Shown one piece after another: positions 1-13,317 of a stretch of DNA of 64,000 bases. The stretch is taken from the NCBI GenBank assembly GCA_963920525.1, contig OY986435.1, forward strand, positions 225,401,293 to 225,465,292, read 5' to 3'. The notes beneath the pieces were generated by a model. That model made no database searches, was not told the origin of the DNA, and saw nothing but the letters and a program-made list of their open reading frames with translations. Source of the DNA: Dichetophora obliterata. Taxonomy: Eukaryota; Arthropoda; Insecta; Diptera; Sciomyzidae. How positions within the stretch are numbered: the stretch's first letter is position 1; each line of letters starts with the position of its first letter. The position numbers and the translations under genes were made by a program.

Positions 1-672
1 TTTAAGGATGGATATATTCTGGAATCGTCCTTATCTGATATGTAGTTTTTATTTTAGAAAATAAATAAAATAAATAAAAATTGACAAAAAAGGGCACATG
101 AAATTAACATGAAATCTAATTTTTAAAATTATTTTAAGGATACAGTCTTGTGGACAGTAGCTTAAGGAACATTTTGATGCATAAATTGTCCTTTTATGAT
201 GTATGGTTTAGAAGTTATGGCTAAAAAATCAAAAAAATCGCAAAAAACCACGTCAAAAACTATGATTCATGTAAAAAATTTTAACTAAGATTCTTGAAAA
301 AAAATCAAATTCCAGAAAACTTTTTTCTGAATATGCACTCTTGTGTATATATGTATTAGAAACAATTTGGTGTATAAATCGTCCTTGTAGGATGTATGGT
401 TTGGGAGTTATGACGGAAAAAGCACATGTTTTTGGCCAGCTTCCACTCCAAAAAGTGTTCTACAACTCCTAAACTACAAGAGATAGAGCAAACGGCATTT
501 GGACAAAGGAGTATCCCTTCTTAAGGACGAGGACCTGGTGCTCATTTTAATGCATGAATCGTCCTTATCTGATATGTAGTTTTTATTTTAGAAAATAAAT
601 AAAAAAAATAAAAATTAACAAAAAAAGGGCACATGAAATTAACATGAAATCTAATTTTTAAAATTATTTTAA

Positions 673-1012
673 GGATACAGTCTTGTGGGCAGTAGCTTAA
701 GGAACATTTTGATGCATAAATCGTCCTTTTATGATGTATGGTTTAGAAGTTATGGCTAAAAAATCAAAAAAATCGCAAAAAACCACGTCAAAAACTATGA
801 TTCATGTAAAAAATTTTAACTAAGATTCTTGAAAAAAAATCAAATTCCAGAAAACTTTTTTCTGAATATGCAGTCTTGTGTATATATGTATTAGAAACAA
901 TTTGGTGTATAAATCGTCCTTGTAGGATGTATGGTTTGGGAGTTATGACGGAAAAAGCACATGTTTTTGGCATTGAAATTAACATGAAATCTAATTTTTA
1001 AAATTATTTTAA
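673..1012. repeat. 340-bp short monomer variant (first of seven)
   Basis: The interval between ggatacag at 673 and at 1013 is 340 bp, 194 bp shorter than normal. The missing part runs from the end of B (after tttttggc) to the late part of C (before gaaattaac), joined as ggcattgaaatt. The same junction appears at about 6781, 7655, 11329, 12202, 13747 and 16889, so one deletion was made once and then amplified. The two parental sites share ggc(a), which suggests a microhomology or unequal-exchange origin. All seven copies lie in the first 17 kb. Confidence 0.85.
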
Positions 1013-2079
1013 GGATACAGTCTTGTGGGCAGTAGCTTAAGGAACATTTTGATGCATAAATCGTCCTTTTATGATGTATGGTTTAGAAGTTATGGCTAAA
1101 AAATCAAAAAAATCGCAAAAAACCACGTCAAAAACTATGATTCATGTAAAAATTTTTAACTAAGATTCTTGAAAAAAATCAAATTCCAGAAAACTTTTTT
1201 CTGAATATGCACTCTTGTGTATATATGTATTAGAAATAATTTGGTGTATAAATCGTCCTTGTAGGATGTATGGTTTGGGAGTTATGACGGAAAAAGCACA
1301 TGTTTTTGGCCAGCTTCCACTCCAAAAAGTGTTCTACAACTCCTAAACTACAAGAGATAGAGCAAACAGCATTTGGACAAAGGAGTATCCCTTATTAAGG
1401 ACGAGGACTTGGTGCTCATTTTAATGCATGAATCGTCCTTATCTGATATGTAGTTTTTATTTTAGAAAATAAATAAAATAAATAAAAATTGACAAAAAAG
1501 GGCACATGAAATTAACATGAAATCTAATTTTTAAAATTATTTTCAGGATACAGTCTTGTGGGCAGTAGCTTAAGGAACATTTTGATGCATAAATCGTCCT
1601 TTTATGATGTATGGTTTAGAAGTTATGGCTAAAAAATCAAAAAAATCGCAAAAAACCACGTCAAAAACTATGATTCATGTAAAAAATTTTAACTAAGATT
1701 CTTGAAAAAAAATCAAATTCCAGAAAACTTTTTTCTGAATATGCACTCTTGTGTATATATGTATTAGAAACAATTTGGTGTATAAATCGTCCTTGTAGGA
1801 TGTATGGTTTGGGAGTTATGACGGAAAAAGCACATGTTTTTGGCCAGCTTCCACTCCAAAAAGTGTTCTACAACTCCTAAACTACAAGAGATAGAGCAAA
1901 CGGCATTTGGACAAAGGAGTATCCCTTCTTAAGGACGAGGACCTCGTGCTCATTTTATTGCATGAATCGTCCTTATCTGATATGTAGTTTTTATTTTAGA
2001 AAATAAATAAAAAAAATAAAAATTGACAAAAAAGGGCACATGAAATTAACATGAAATCTAATTTTTAAAATTATTTTAA

Positions 2080-2612
2080 GGATACAGTTTTGTGGGCAGT
2101 AGCTTAAGGAACATTTTGATGCATAAATCGTCCTTTTATGATGTATGGTTTAGAAGTTATGGCTAAAAAATCAAAAAAATCGCAAAAAACCACGTCAAAA
2201 ACTATGATTCATGTAAAAAATTTTAACTAAGATTCTTGAAAAAAAATCAAATTCCAGAAAACTTTTTTCTGAATATGCACTCTTGTGTATATATGTATTA
2301 GAAACAATTTGGTGTATAAATCGTCCTTGTAGGATGTATGGTTTGGGAGTTATGACGGAAAAAGCACATGTTTTGGCCAGCTTCCACTCCAAAAAGTGTT
2401 CTACAACTCCTAAACTACAAGAGATAGAGCAAACGGCATTTTGACAAAGGAGTATCCCTTCTTAAGGACGAGGACCTGGTGCTCATTTTAATGCATGAAT
2501 CGTCCTTATCTGATATGTAGTTTTTATTTTAGAAAATAAATAAAAAAAATAAAAATTGACAAAAAAGGGCACATGAAATTAACATGAAATCTAATTTTTA
2601 AAATTATTTTAA
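2080..2612. repeat. Representative 533-bp monomer with three ~178-bp subunits (A, B, C)
   Basis: This copy shows the internal structure clearly. The word cgtcctt occurs at 2129 (A), 2322 (B) and 2501 (C), and again in the next unit at 2662, giving spacings of 193, 179 and 161 bp. The flanks of A and B align closely: ataaatcgtcctt is followed by gatgtatggttt, then gttatg, then an A-rich stretch. C shares atgaatcgtcctt and gatatgtagttt. The segments upstream of each anchor also resemble one another, since A and B both carry cagtcttgtg. The monomer is therefore best read as a fixed trimer of an older unit of about 178 bp, close to nucleosome-plus-linker size. Confidence 0.85.
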
Positions 2613-3681
2613 GGATACAGTCTTGTGGGCAGTAGCTTAAGGAACATTTTGATGCATAAATCGTCCTTTTATGATGTATGGTTTAGAAGTTATGGCTAAA
2701 AAATCAAAAAAATCGCAAAAAACCACGTCAAAAACTATGATTCATGTAAAAAATTTTAACTAAGATTCTTGAAAAAAAATCAAATTCCAGAAAACTTTTT
2801 TCTGAATATGCAGTCTTGTGTATATATGTATTAGAAACAATTTGGTGTATAAATCGTCCTTGTAGGATGTATGGTTTGGGAGTTATGACGGAAAAAGCAC
2901 ATGTTTTTGGCCAGCTTCCACTCCAAAAAGTGTTCTACAACTCCTAAACTACAAGAGATAGAGCAAACGGCATTTGGACAAAGGAGTATCCCTTCTTAAG
3001 GACGAGGACCTGGTGCTCATTTTAATGCATGAATCGTCCTTATCTGATATGTAGTTTTTATTTTAGAAAATAAATAAAAAAAAATAAAAATTGACAAAAA
3101 AGGGCACATGAAATTAACATGAAATCTAATTTTTAAAATTATTTTAAGGATACAGTCTTGTGGACAGTAGCTTAAGGAACATTTTGATGCATAAATTGTC
3201 CTTTTATGATGTATGGTTTAGAAGTTATGGCTAAAAAATCAAAAAAATCGCAAAAAACCACGTCAAAAACTATGATTCATGTAAAAAATTTTAACTAAGA
3301 TTCTTGAAAAAAAATCAAATTCCAGAAAACTTTTTTCTGAATATGCACTCTTGTGTATATATGTATTAGAAACAATTTGGTGTATAAATCGTCCTTGTAG
3401 GATGTATGGTTTGGGAGTTATGACGGAAAAAGCACATGTTTTTGGCCAGCTTCCACTCCAAAAAGTGTTCTACAACTCCTAAACTACAAGAGATAGAGCA
3501 AACGGCATTTGGACAAAGGAGTATCCCTTCTTAAGGACGAGGACCTGGTGCTCATTTTAAAGCATGAATCGTCCTTATCTGATATGTAGTTTTTATTTTA
3601 GAAAATAAATAAAAAAAATAAAAATTGACAAAAAAGGGCACATGAAATTAACATGAAATCTAATTTTTAACATTATTTTAA

Positions 3682-3812
3682 GGATGGATATATTCTGGAA
3701 TCGTCCTTATCTGATATGTAGTTTTTATTTTAGAAAATAAATAAAATAAATAAAAATTGACAAAAAAGGGCACATGAAATTAACATGAAATCTAATTTTT
3801 AAAATTATTTTA
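3682..3812. repeat. C-to-C junction: extra partial C subunit (one of five)
   Basis: The normal end of C, followed by ggatacag, is replaced by ggatggatatattctgg, which runs straight into a second C anchor (aatcgtccttatctg). Here it adds about 131 bp between ggatacag at 3148 and 3813. The same junction occurs at 6, 3682, 9832, 13318 and 16460 and nowhere later in the window. It marks the starts of larger repeated blocks. For example, both the unit after position 6 and the unit after 3682 carry the rare variants gtggacagtagc and ataaattgtcc. Confidence 0.85.
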
Positions 3813-5302
3813 AGGATACAGTCTTGTGGACAGTAGCTTAAGGAACATTTTGATGCATAAATTGTCCTTTTATGATGTATGGTTTAGAAGTTATGGCTAA
3901 AAAATCAAAAAAATCGCAAAAAACCACGTCAAAAACTATGATTCATGTAAAAAATTTTAACTAAGATTCTTGAAAAAAAATCAAATTCCAGAAAACTTTT
4001 TTCTGAATATGCACTCTTGTGTATATATGTATTAGAAACAATTTGGTGTATAAATCGTCCTTGTAGGATGTATGGTTTGGGAGTTATGACGGAAAAAGCA
4101 CATGTTTTTGGCCAGCTTCCACTCCAAAAACTGTTCTACAACTCCTAAACTACAAGAGATAGAGCAAACGGCATTTGGACAAAGGAGTATCCCTTCTTAA
4201 GGACGAGGACCTCGTGCTCATTTTATTGCATGAATCGTCCTTATCTGATATGTAGTTTTTATTTTAGAAAATAAATAAAAAAAATAAAAATTGACAAAAA
4301 AGGGCACATGAAATTAACATGAAATCTAATTTTTAAAATTATTTTAAGGATACAGTCTTGCGGGCAGTAGCTTAAGGAACATTTTGATGCATAAATCGTC
4401 CTTTTATGATGTATGGTTTAGAAGTTATGGCTAAAAAATCAAAAAAATCGCAAAAAACCACGTCAAAAACTATGATTCATGTAAAAAATTTTAACTAAGA
4501 TTCTTGAAAAAAAATCAAATTCCAGAAAACTTTTTTCTGAATATGCAGTCTTGTGTATATATGTATTAGAAACAATTTGGTGTATAAATCGTCCTTGTAG
4601 GATGTATGGTTTGGGAGTTATGACGGAAAAAGCACATGTTTTTGGCCAGCTTCCACTCCAAAAAGTGTTCTACAACTCCTAAACTACAAGAGATAGAGCA
4701 AACGGCATTTGGACAAAGGAGTATCCCTTCTTAAGGACGAGGACCTGGTGCTCATTTTTATGCATGAATCGTCCTTATCTGATATGTAGTTTTTATTTTA
4801 GAAAATAAATAAAAAAAATAAAAATTGACAAAAAAGGGCACATGAAATTAACATGAAATCTGATTTTTAAAATTATTTTAAGGATACAGTCTTGTGGGCA
4901 GTAGCTTAAGGAACATTTTGATGCATAAATCGTCCTTTTATAATGTATGGTTTAGAAGTTATGGCTAAAAAATCAAAAAAATCGCAAAAAACCACGTCAA
5001 AAACTATGATTCATGTAAAAAATTTTAACTAAGATTCTTGAAAAAAAATCAAATTCCAGAAAACTTTTTTCTGAATATGCACTCTTGTGTATATATGTAT
5101 TAGAAACAATTTGGTGTATAAATCGTCCTTGTACGATGTATGGTTTGGGAGTTATGACGGAAAAAGCACATGTTTTTGGCCAGCTTCCACTCCAAAAAGT
5201 GTTCTACAACTCCTAAACTACAAGAGATAGAGCAAACGGCATTTGGACAAAGGAGTATTCCTTCTTAAGGACGAGGACCTGGTGCTCATTTTAATGCATG
5301 AA

Positions 5303-8300
5303 TCGTCCTTATCTGATATGTAGTTTTTATTTTAGAAAATAAATAAAAAAAATAAAAATTGACAAAAAAGGGCACATGAAATTAACATGAAATCTAATTT
5401 TTAAAATTATTTTAAGGATACAGTCTTGTGGGCAGTAGCTTAAGGAACATTTTGATGCATAAATCGTCCTTTTATGATGTATGGTTTAGAAGTTATGGCT
5501 AAAAAATCAAAGAAATCGCAAAAAACCACGTCAAAAACTATGATTCATGTAAAAAATTTTAACTAAGATTCTTGAAAAAAAATCAAATTCCAGAAAACTT
5601 TTTTCTGAATATGCAGTCTTGTGTATATATGTATTAGAAACAAGTTGGTGTATAAATCGTCCTTGTAGGATGTATGGTTTGGGAGTTATGACGGAAAAAG
5701 CACATGTTTTTGGCCAGCTTCCACTCCAAAAAGTGTTCTACAACTCCTAAACTACAAGAGATAGAGCAAACGGCATTTGGACAAAGGAGTATCCCTTCTT
5801 AAGGACGAGGACCTGGTGCTCATTATTATGCATGAATCGTCCTTATCTGATATGTAGTTTTTATTTTAGAAAATAAATAAAAAAAATAAAAATTGACAAA
5901 AAAGGGCACATGAAATTAACATGAAATCTAATTTTTAAAATTATTTTATGGATACAGTCTTGTGGGCAGTAGCTTAAGGAACATTTTGATGCATAAATCG
6001 TCCTTTTATGATGTATGGTTTAGAAGTTATGGCTAAAAAATCAAAAAAATCGCAAAAAACCACGTCAAAAACTATGATTCATGTAAAAAATTTTAACTAA
6101 GATTCTTGAAAAAAAATCAAATTCCAGAAAACTTTTTTCTGAATATGCACTCTTGTGTATATATGTATTAGAAACAATTTGGTATATAAATCGTCCTTGT
6201 AGGATGTATGGTTTGGGAGTTATGACGGAAAAAGCACATGTTTTTGGCCAGCTTCCACTCCAAAAAGTGTTCTACAACTCCTAAACTACAAGAGATAGAG
6301 CAAACGGCATTTGGACAAAGGAGTATCCCTTCTTAAGGACGAGGACCTCGTGCTCATTTTATTGCATGAATCGTCCTTATCTGATATGTAGTTTTTATTT
6401 TAGAAAATAAATAAAAAAAATAAAAATTGACAAAAAAGGGCACATGAAATTAACATGAAATCTAATTTTTAAAATTATTTTAAGGATACAGTCTTGTGGG
6501 CAGTAGCTTAAGGAACATTTTGATGCATAAATCGTCCTTTTATGATGTATGGTTTAGAAGTTATGGCTAAAAAATCAAAAAAATCGCAAAAAACCACGTC
6601 AAAAGCTATGATTCATGTAAAAAATTTTAACTAAGATTCTTGAAAAAAAATCAAATTCCAGAAAACTTTTTTCTGAATATGCAGTCTTGTGTATATATGT
6701 ATTAGAAACAATTTGGTGTATAAATCGTCCTTGTAGGATGTATGGTTTGGGAGTTATGACGGAAAAAGCACATGTTTTTGGCATTGAAATTAACATGAAA
6801 TCTAATTTTTAAAATTATTTTAAGGATACAGTCTTGTGGGCAGTAGCTTAAGGAACATTTTGATGCATAAATCGTCCTTTTATGATGTATGGTTTAGAAG
6901 TTATGGCTAAAAAATCAAAAAAATCGCAAAAAACCACGTCAAAAACTATGATTCATGTAAAAATTTTTAACTAAGATTCTTGAAAAAAAATCAAATTCCA
7001 GAAAACTTTTTTCTGAATATGCACTCTTGGGTATATATGTATTAGAAATAATTAAGTGTATAAATCGTCCTTGTAGGATGTATGGTTTGGGAGTTATGAC
7101 GGAAAAAGCACATGTTTTTAGCCAGCTTCCACTCCAAAAAGTGTTCTACAACTCCTAAACTACAAGAGATAGAGCAAACGGCATTTTGACAAAGGAGTAT
7201 CCCTTCTTAAGGACGAGGACCTGGTGCTCATTTTAATGCATGAATCGTCCTTATCTGATATGTAGTTTTTAATTTAGAAAATAAATAAAAAAAATAAAAA
7301 TTGACAAAAAAGGGCACATGAAATTAACATGAAATCTAATTTTTAAAATTATTTTAAGGATACAGTCTTGTGGGCAGTAGCTTAAGGAACATTTTGATGC
7401 ATAAATCGTCCTTTTATGATGTATGGTTTAGAAGTTATGGCTAAAAAATCAAAAAAATCGCAAAAAACCACGTCAAAAACTATGATTCATGTAAAAAATT
7501 TTAACTAAGATTCTTGAAAAAAAATCAAATTCCAGAAAACTTTTTTCTGAATATGCACTCTTGTGTATATATGTATTAGAAACAATTTGGTGTATAAATC
7601 GTCCTTGTAGGATGTATGGTTTGGGAGTTATGACGGAAAAAGCACATGTTTTTGGCATTGAAATTAACATGAAATCTAATTTTTAAAATTATTTTAAGGA
7701 TACAGTCTTGTGGGCAGTAGCTTAAGGAACATTTTGATGCATAAATCGTCCTTTTATGATGTATGGTTTAGAAGTTATGGCTAAAAAATCAAAAAAATCG
7801 CAAAAAACCACGTCAAAAACTATGATTCATGTAAAAAATTTTAACTAAGATTCTTGAAAAAAATCAAACTCCAGAAAACTTTTTTCTGAATATGCACTCT
7901 TGTGTATATATGTATTAGAAACAATTTGGTGTATAAATCGTCCTTGTAGGATGTATGGTTTGGGAGTTATGACGGAAAAAGCACATGTTTTTGGCCAGCT
8001 TCCACTCCAAAAAGTGTTCTACAACTCCTAAACTACAAGAGATAGAGCAAACGGCATTTTGACAAAGGAGTTTCCCTTCTTAAGGACGAGGACCTGGTGC
8101 TCATTTTAATGCTTGAATCGTCCTTATCTGATATGTAGTTTTTATTTTAGAAAATAAATAAAAAAAATAAAAATTTACAAAAAAGGGCACATGAAATTAA
8201 CATGAAATCTAATTTTTAAAATTATTTTAAGGATACAGTCTTGTGGGCAGTAGCTTAAGGAACATTTTGATGCATAAATCGTCCTTTTATGATGTATGGT

Positions 8301-11300
8301 TTAGAAGTTATGGCTAAAAAATCAAAAAAATCGCAAAAAACCACGTCAAAAACTATGATTCATGTAAAAATTTTTAACTAAGATTCTTGAAAAAAAATCA
8401 AATTCCAGAAAACTTTTTTCTGAATATGCACTCTTGGGTATATATGTATTAGAAACAATTTGGTGTATAAATCGTCCTTGTAGGATGTATGGTTTGGGAG
8501 TTATGACGGAAAAAGCACATGTTTTTAGCCAGCTTCCACTCCAAAAAGTGTTCTACAACTCCTAAACTACAAGAGATAGAGCAAACGGCATTTTGACAAA
8601 GGAGTATCCCTTCTTAAGGACGAGGACCTGGTGCTCATTTTAATGCATGAATCGTCCTTATCTGATATGTAGTTTTTATTTTAGAAAATAAATAAAAAAA
8701 ATAAAAATTGACAAAAAAGGGCACATGAAATTAACATGAAATCTAATTTTTAAAATTATTTTAAGGATACAGTCTTGTGGGCAGTAGCTTAAGGAACATT
8801 TTGATGCATAAATCGTCCTTTTATGATGTATGGTTTAGAAGTTATGGCTAAAAAATCAAAAAAATCGCAAAAAACCACGTCAAAAACTATGATTCATGTA
8901 AAAAATTTTAACTAAGATTCTTGAAAAAAAATCAAATTCCAGAAAACTTTTTTCTGAATATGCACTCTTGTGTATATATGTATTAGAAACAATTTGGTGT
9001 ATAAATCGTCCTTGTAGGATGTATGGTTTGGGAGTTATGACGGAAAAAGCACATGTTTTTGCCAGCTTCCACTCCAAAAAGTGTTCTACAACTCCTAAAC
9101 TACAAGAGATAGAGCAAACGGCATTTTGACAAAGGAGTATCCCTTCTTAAGGACGAGGACCTGGTGCTCATTTTAATGCATGAATCGTCCTTATCTGATA
9201 TGTAGTTTTTATTTTAGAAAATAAATAAAAAAAATAAAAATTGACAAAAAAGGGCACATGAAATTAACATGAAATCTAATTTTTAAAATTATTTTAAGGA
9301 TACACTCTTGTGGGCAGTAGCTTAAGGAACATTTTGATGCATAAATCGTCCTTTTATGATGTATGGTTTAGAAGTTATGGCTAAAAAATCAAAAAAATCG
9401 CAAAAAACCACGTCAAAAACTATGATTCATGTAAAAATTTTTAACTAAGATTCTTGAAAAAAAATCAAATTCCAGAAAACTTTTTTCTGAATATGCACTC
9501 TTGTGTATATATGTATTAGAAACAATTTGGTGTATAAATCGTCCTTGTAGGATGTATGGTTTGGGAGTTATGACGGAAAAAGCACATGTTTTTGGCCAGC
9601 TTCCACTCCAAAAAGTGTTCTACAACTCCTAAACTACAAGAGATAGAGCAAACGGCATTTGGACAAAGGAGTACCCCTTCTTAAGGACGAGGACCTGGTT
9701 CTCATTTTAATGCATGAATCGTCCTTATCTGATATGTAGTTTTTATTTTAGAAAATAAATAAAAAAAATAAAAATTGACAAAAAAGGGCACATGAAATTA
9801 ACATGAAATCTAATTTTTAAAATTATTTTAAGGATGGATATATTCTGGAATCGTCCTTATCTGATATGTAGTTTTTATTTTAGAAAATAAATAAAATACA
9901 TAAAAATTGACAAAAAAGGGCACATGAAATTAACATGAAATCTAATTTTTAAAATTATTTTCAGGATACAGTCTTGTGGGCAGAAGCTTAAGGAACATTT
10001 TGATGCATAAATCGTCCTTTTATGATGTATGGTTTAGAAGTTATGGCTAAAAAATCAAAAAAATCGCAAAAAACCACGTCAAAAACTATGATTCATGTAA
10101 AAAATTTTAACTAAGATTCTTGAAAAAAAATCAAATTCCAGAAAACTTTTTTCTGAATATGCAGTCTTGTGTATATATGTATTAGAAACAAGTTGGTGTA
10201 TAAATCGTCCTTGTAGGATGTATGGTTTGGGAGTTATGACGGAAAAAGCACATGTTTTTGGCCAGCTTCCACTCCAAAAAGTGTTCTACAACTCCTAAAC
10301 TACAAGAGATAGAGCAAACGGCATTTGGACAAAGGAGTATCCCTTCTTAAGGACGAGGACCTGGTGCTCATTATTATGCATGAATCGTCCTTATCTGATA
10401 TGTAGTTTTTATTTTAGAAAATAAATAAAAAAAATAAAAATTGACAAAAAAGGGCACATGAAATTAACATGAAATCTAATTTTTAAAATTATTTTATGGA
10501 TACAGTCTTGTGGGCAGTAGCTTAAGGAACATTTTGATGCATAAATCGTCCTTTTATGATGTATGGTTTAGAAGTTATGGCTAAAAAATCAAAAAAATCG
10601 CAAAAAACCACGTCAAAAACTATGATTCATGTAAAAAATTTTAACTAAGATTCTTGAAAAAAAATCAAATTCCAGAAAACTTTTTTCTGAATATGCACTC
10701 TTGTGTATATATGTATTAGAAACAATTTGGTATATAAATCGTCCTTGTAGGATGTATGGTTTGGGAGTTATGACGGAAAAAGCACATGTTTTTGGCCAGC
10801 TTCCACTCCAAAAAGTGTTCTACAACTCCTAAACTACAAGAGATAGAGCAAACGGCATTTGGACAAAGGAGTATCCCTTCTTAAGGACGAGGACCTCGTG
10901 CTCATTTTATTGCATGAATCGTCCTTATCTGATATGTAGTTTTTATTTTAGAAAATAAATAAAAAAAATAAAAATTGACAAAAAAGGGCACATGAAATTA
11001 ACATGAAATCTAATTTTTAAAATTATTTTAAGGATACAGTCTTGTGGGCAGTAGCTTAAGGAACATTTTGATGCATAAATCGTCCTTTTATGATGTATGG
11101 TTTAGAAGTTATGGCTAAAAAATCAAAAAAATCGCAAAAAACCACGTCAAAAACTATGATTCATGTAAAAAATTTTAACTAAGATTCTTGAAAAAAAATC
11201 AAATTCCAGAAAACTTTTTTCTGAATATGCAGTCTTGTGTATATATGTATTAGAAACAATTTGGTGTATAAATCGTCCTTGTAGGATGTATGGTTTGGGA

Positions 11301-12218
11301 GTTATGACGGAAAAAGCACATGTTTTTGGCATTGAAATTAACATGAAATCTAATTTTTAAAATTATTTTAAGGATACAGTCTTGTGGGCAGTAGCTTAAG
11401 GAACATTTTGATGCATAAATCGTCCTTTTATGATGTATGGTTTAGAAGTTATGGCTAAAAAATCAAAAAAATCGCAAAAAACCACGTCAAAAACTATGAT
11501 TCATGTAAAAATTTTTAACTAAGATTCTTGAAAAAAAATCAAATTCCAGAAAACTTTTTTCTGAATATGCACTCTTGGGTATATATGTATTAGAAATAAT
11601 TAAGTGTATAAATCGTCCTTGTAGGATGTATGGTTTGGGAGTTATGACGGAAAAAGCACATGTTTTTAGCCAGCTTCCACTCCAAAAAGTGTTCTACAAC
11701 TCCTAAACTACAAGAGATAGAGCAAACGGCATTTTGACAAAGGAGTATCCCTTCTTAAGGACGAGGACCTGGTGCTCATTTTAATGCATGAATCGTCCTT
11801 ATCTGATATGTAGTTTTTATTTTAGAAAATAAATAAAAAAAATAAAAATTGACAAAAAAGGGCACATGAAATTAACATGAAATCTAATTTTTAAAATTAT
11901 TTTAAGGATACAGTCTTGTGGGCAGTAGCTTAAGGAACATTTTGATGCATAAATCGTCCTTTTATGATGTATGGTTTAGAAGTTATGGCTAAAAAATCAA
12001 AAAAATCGCAAAAAACCACGTCAAAAACTATGATTCATGTAAAAAATTTTAACTAAGATTCTTGAAAAAAAATCAAATTCCAGAAAACTTTTTTCTGAAT
12101 ATGCACTCTTGTGTATATATGTATTAGAAACAATTTGGTGTATAAATCGTCCTTGTAGGATGTATGGTTTGGGAGTTATGACGGAAAAAGCACATGTTTT
12201 TGGCATTGAAATTAACAT
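5303..12218. repeat. Large block duplication, offset 4,548 bp (about 5303-7670 copied at 9851-12218)
   Basis: Rare private variants occur twice at exactly the same distance: cattattatg at 5821 and 10369, ggtatataaatc at 6181 and 10729, and attaagtgtata at 7051 and 11599, each 4,548 bp apart. The 340-bp short-unit junctions in the two copies also correspond. Identity breaks near 7.7-7.86 kb, where the first copy carries caaactccag and the second does not. This is a recent segmental duplication within the array, covering several monomers. Confidence 0.85.
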
Positions 12219-13317
12219 GAAATCTAATTTTTAAAATTATTTTAAGGATACAGTCTTGTGGGCAGTAGCTTAAGGAACATTTTGATGCATAAATCGTCCT
12301 TTTATGATGTATGGTTTAGAAGTTATGGCTAAAAAATCAAAAAAATCGCAAAAAACCACGTCAAAAACTATGATTCATGTAAAAAATTTTAACTAAGATT
12401 CTTGAAAAAAAATCAAATTCCAGAAAACTTTTTTCTGAATATGCACTCTTGTGTATATATGTATTAGAAACAATTTGGTGTATAAATCGTCCTTGTAGGA
12501 TGTATGGTTTGGGAGTTATGACGGAAAAAGCACATGTTTTTGGCCAGCTTCCACTCCAAAAAGTGTTCTACAACTCCTAAACTACAAGAGATAGAGCAAA
12601 CGGCATTTTGACAAAGGAGTATCCCTTCTTAAGGACGAGGACCTGGTGCTCATTTTAATGCATGAATCGTCCTTATCTGATATGTAGTTTTTATTTTAGA
12701 AAATAAATAAAAAAAATAAAAATTGACAAAAAAGGGCACATGAAATTAACATGAAATCTAATTTTTAAAATTATTTTAAGGATACAGTCTTGTGGGCAGT
12801 AGCTTAAGGAACATTTTGATGCATAAATCGTCCTTTTATGATGTATGGTTTAGAAGTTATGGCTAAAAAATCAAAAAAATCGCAAAAAACCACGTCAAAA
12901 ACTATGATTCATGTAAAAATTTTTAACTAAGATTCTTGAAAAAAAATCAAATTCCAGAAAACTTTTTTCTGAATATGCACTCTTGTGTATATATGTATTA
13001 GAAACAATTTGGTGTATAAATCGTCCTTGTAAGATGTATGGTTTGGGAGTTATGACGGAAAAAGCACATGTTTTTGGCCAGCTTCCACTCCAAAAAGTGT
13101 TCTACAACTCCTAAACTACAAGAGATAGAGCAAACGGCATTTAGACAAAGGAGTACCCCTTCTTAAGGACGAGGACCTGGTTCTCATTTTAATGCATGAA
13201 TCAATCGTCCTTATCTGATATGTAGTTTTTATTTTAGAAAATAAATAAAAAAAATAAAAATTGACAAAAAAGGGCACATGAAATTAACATGAAATCTAAT
13301 TTTTAAAATTATTTTAA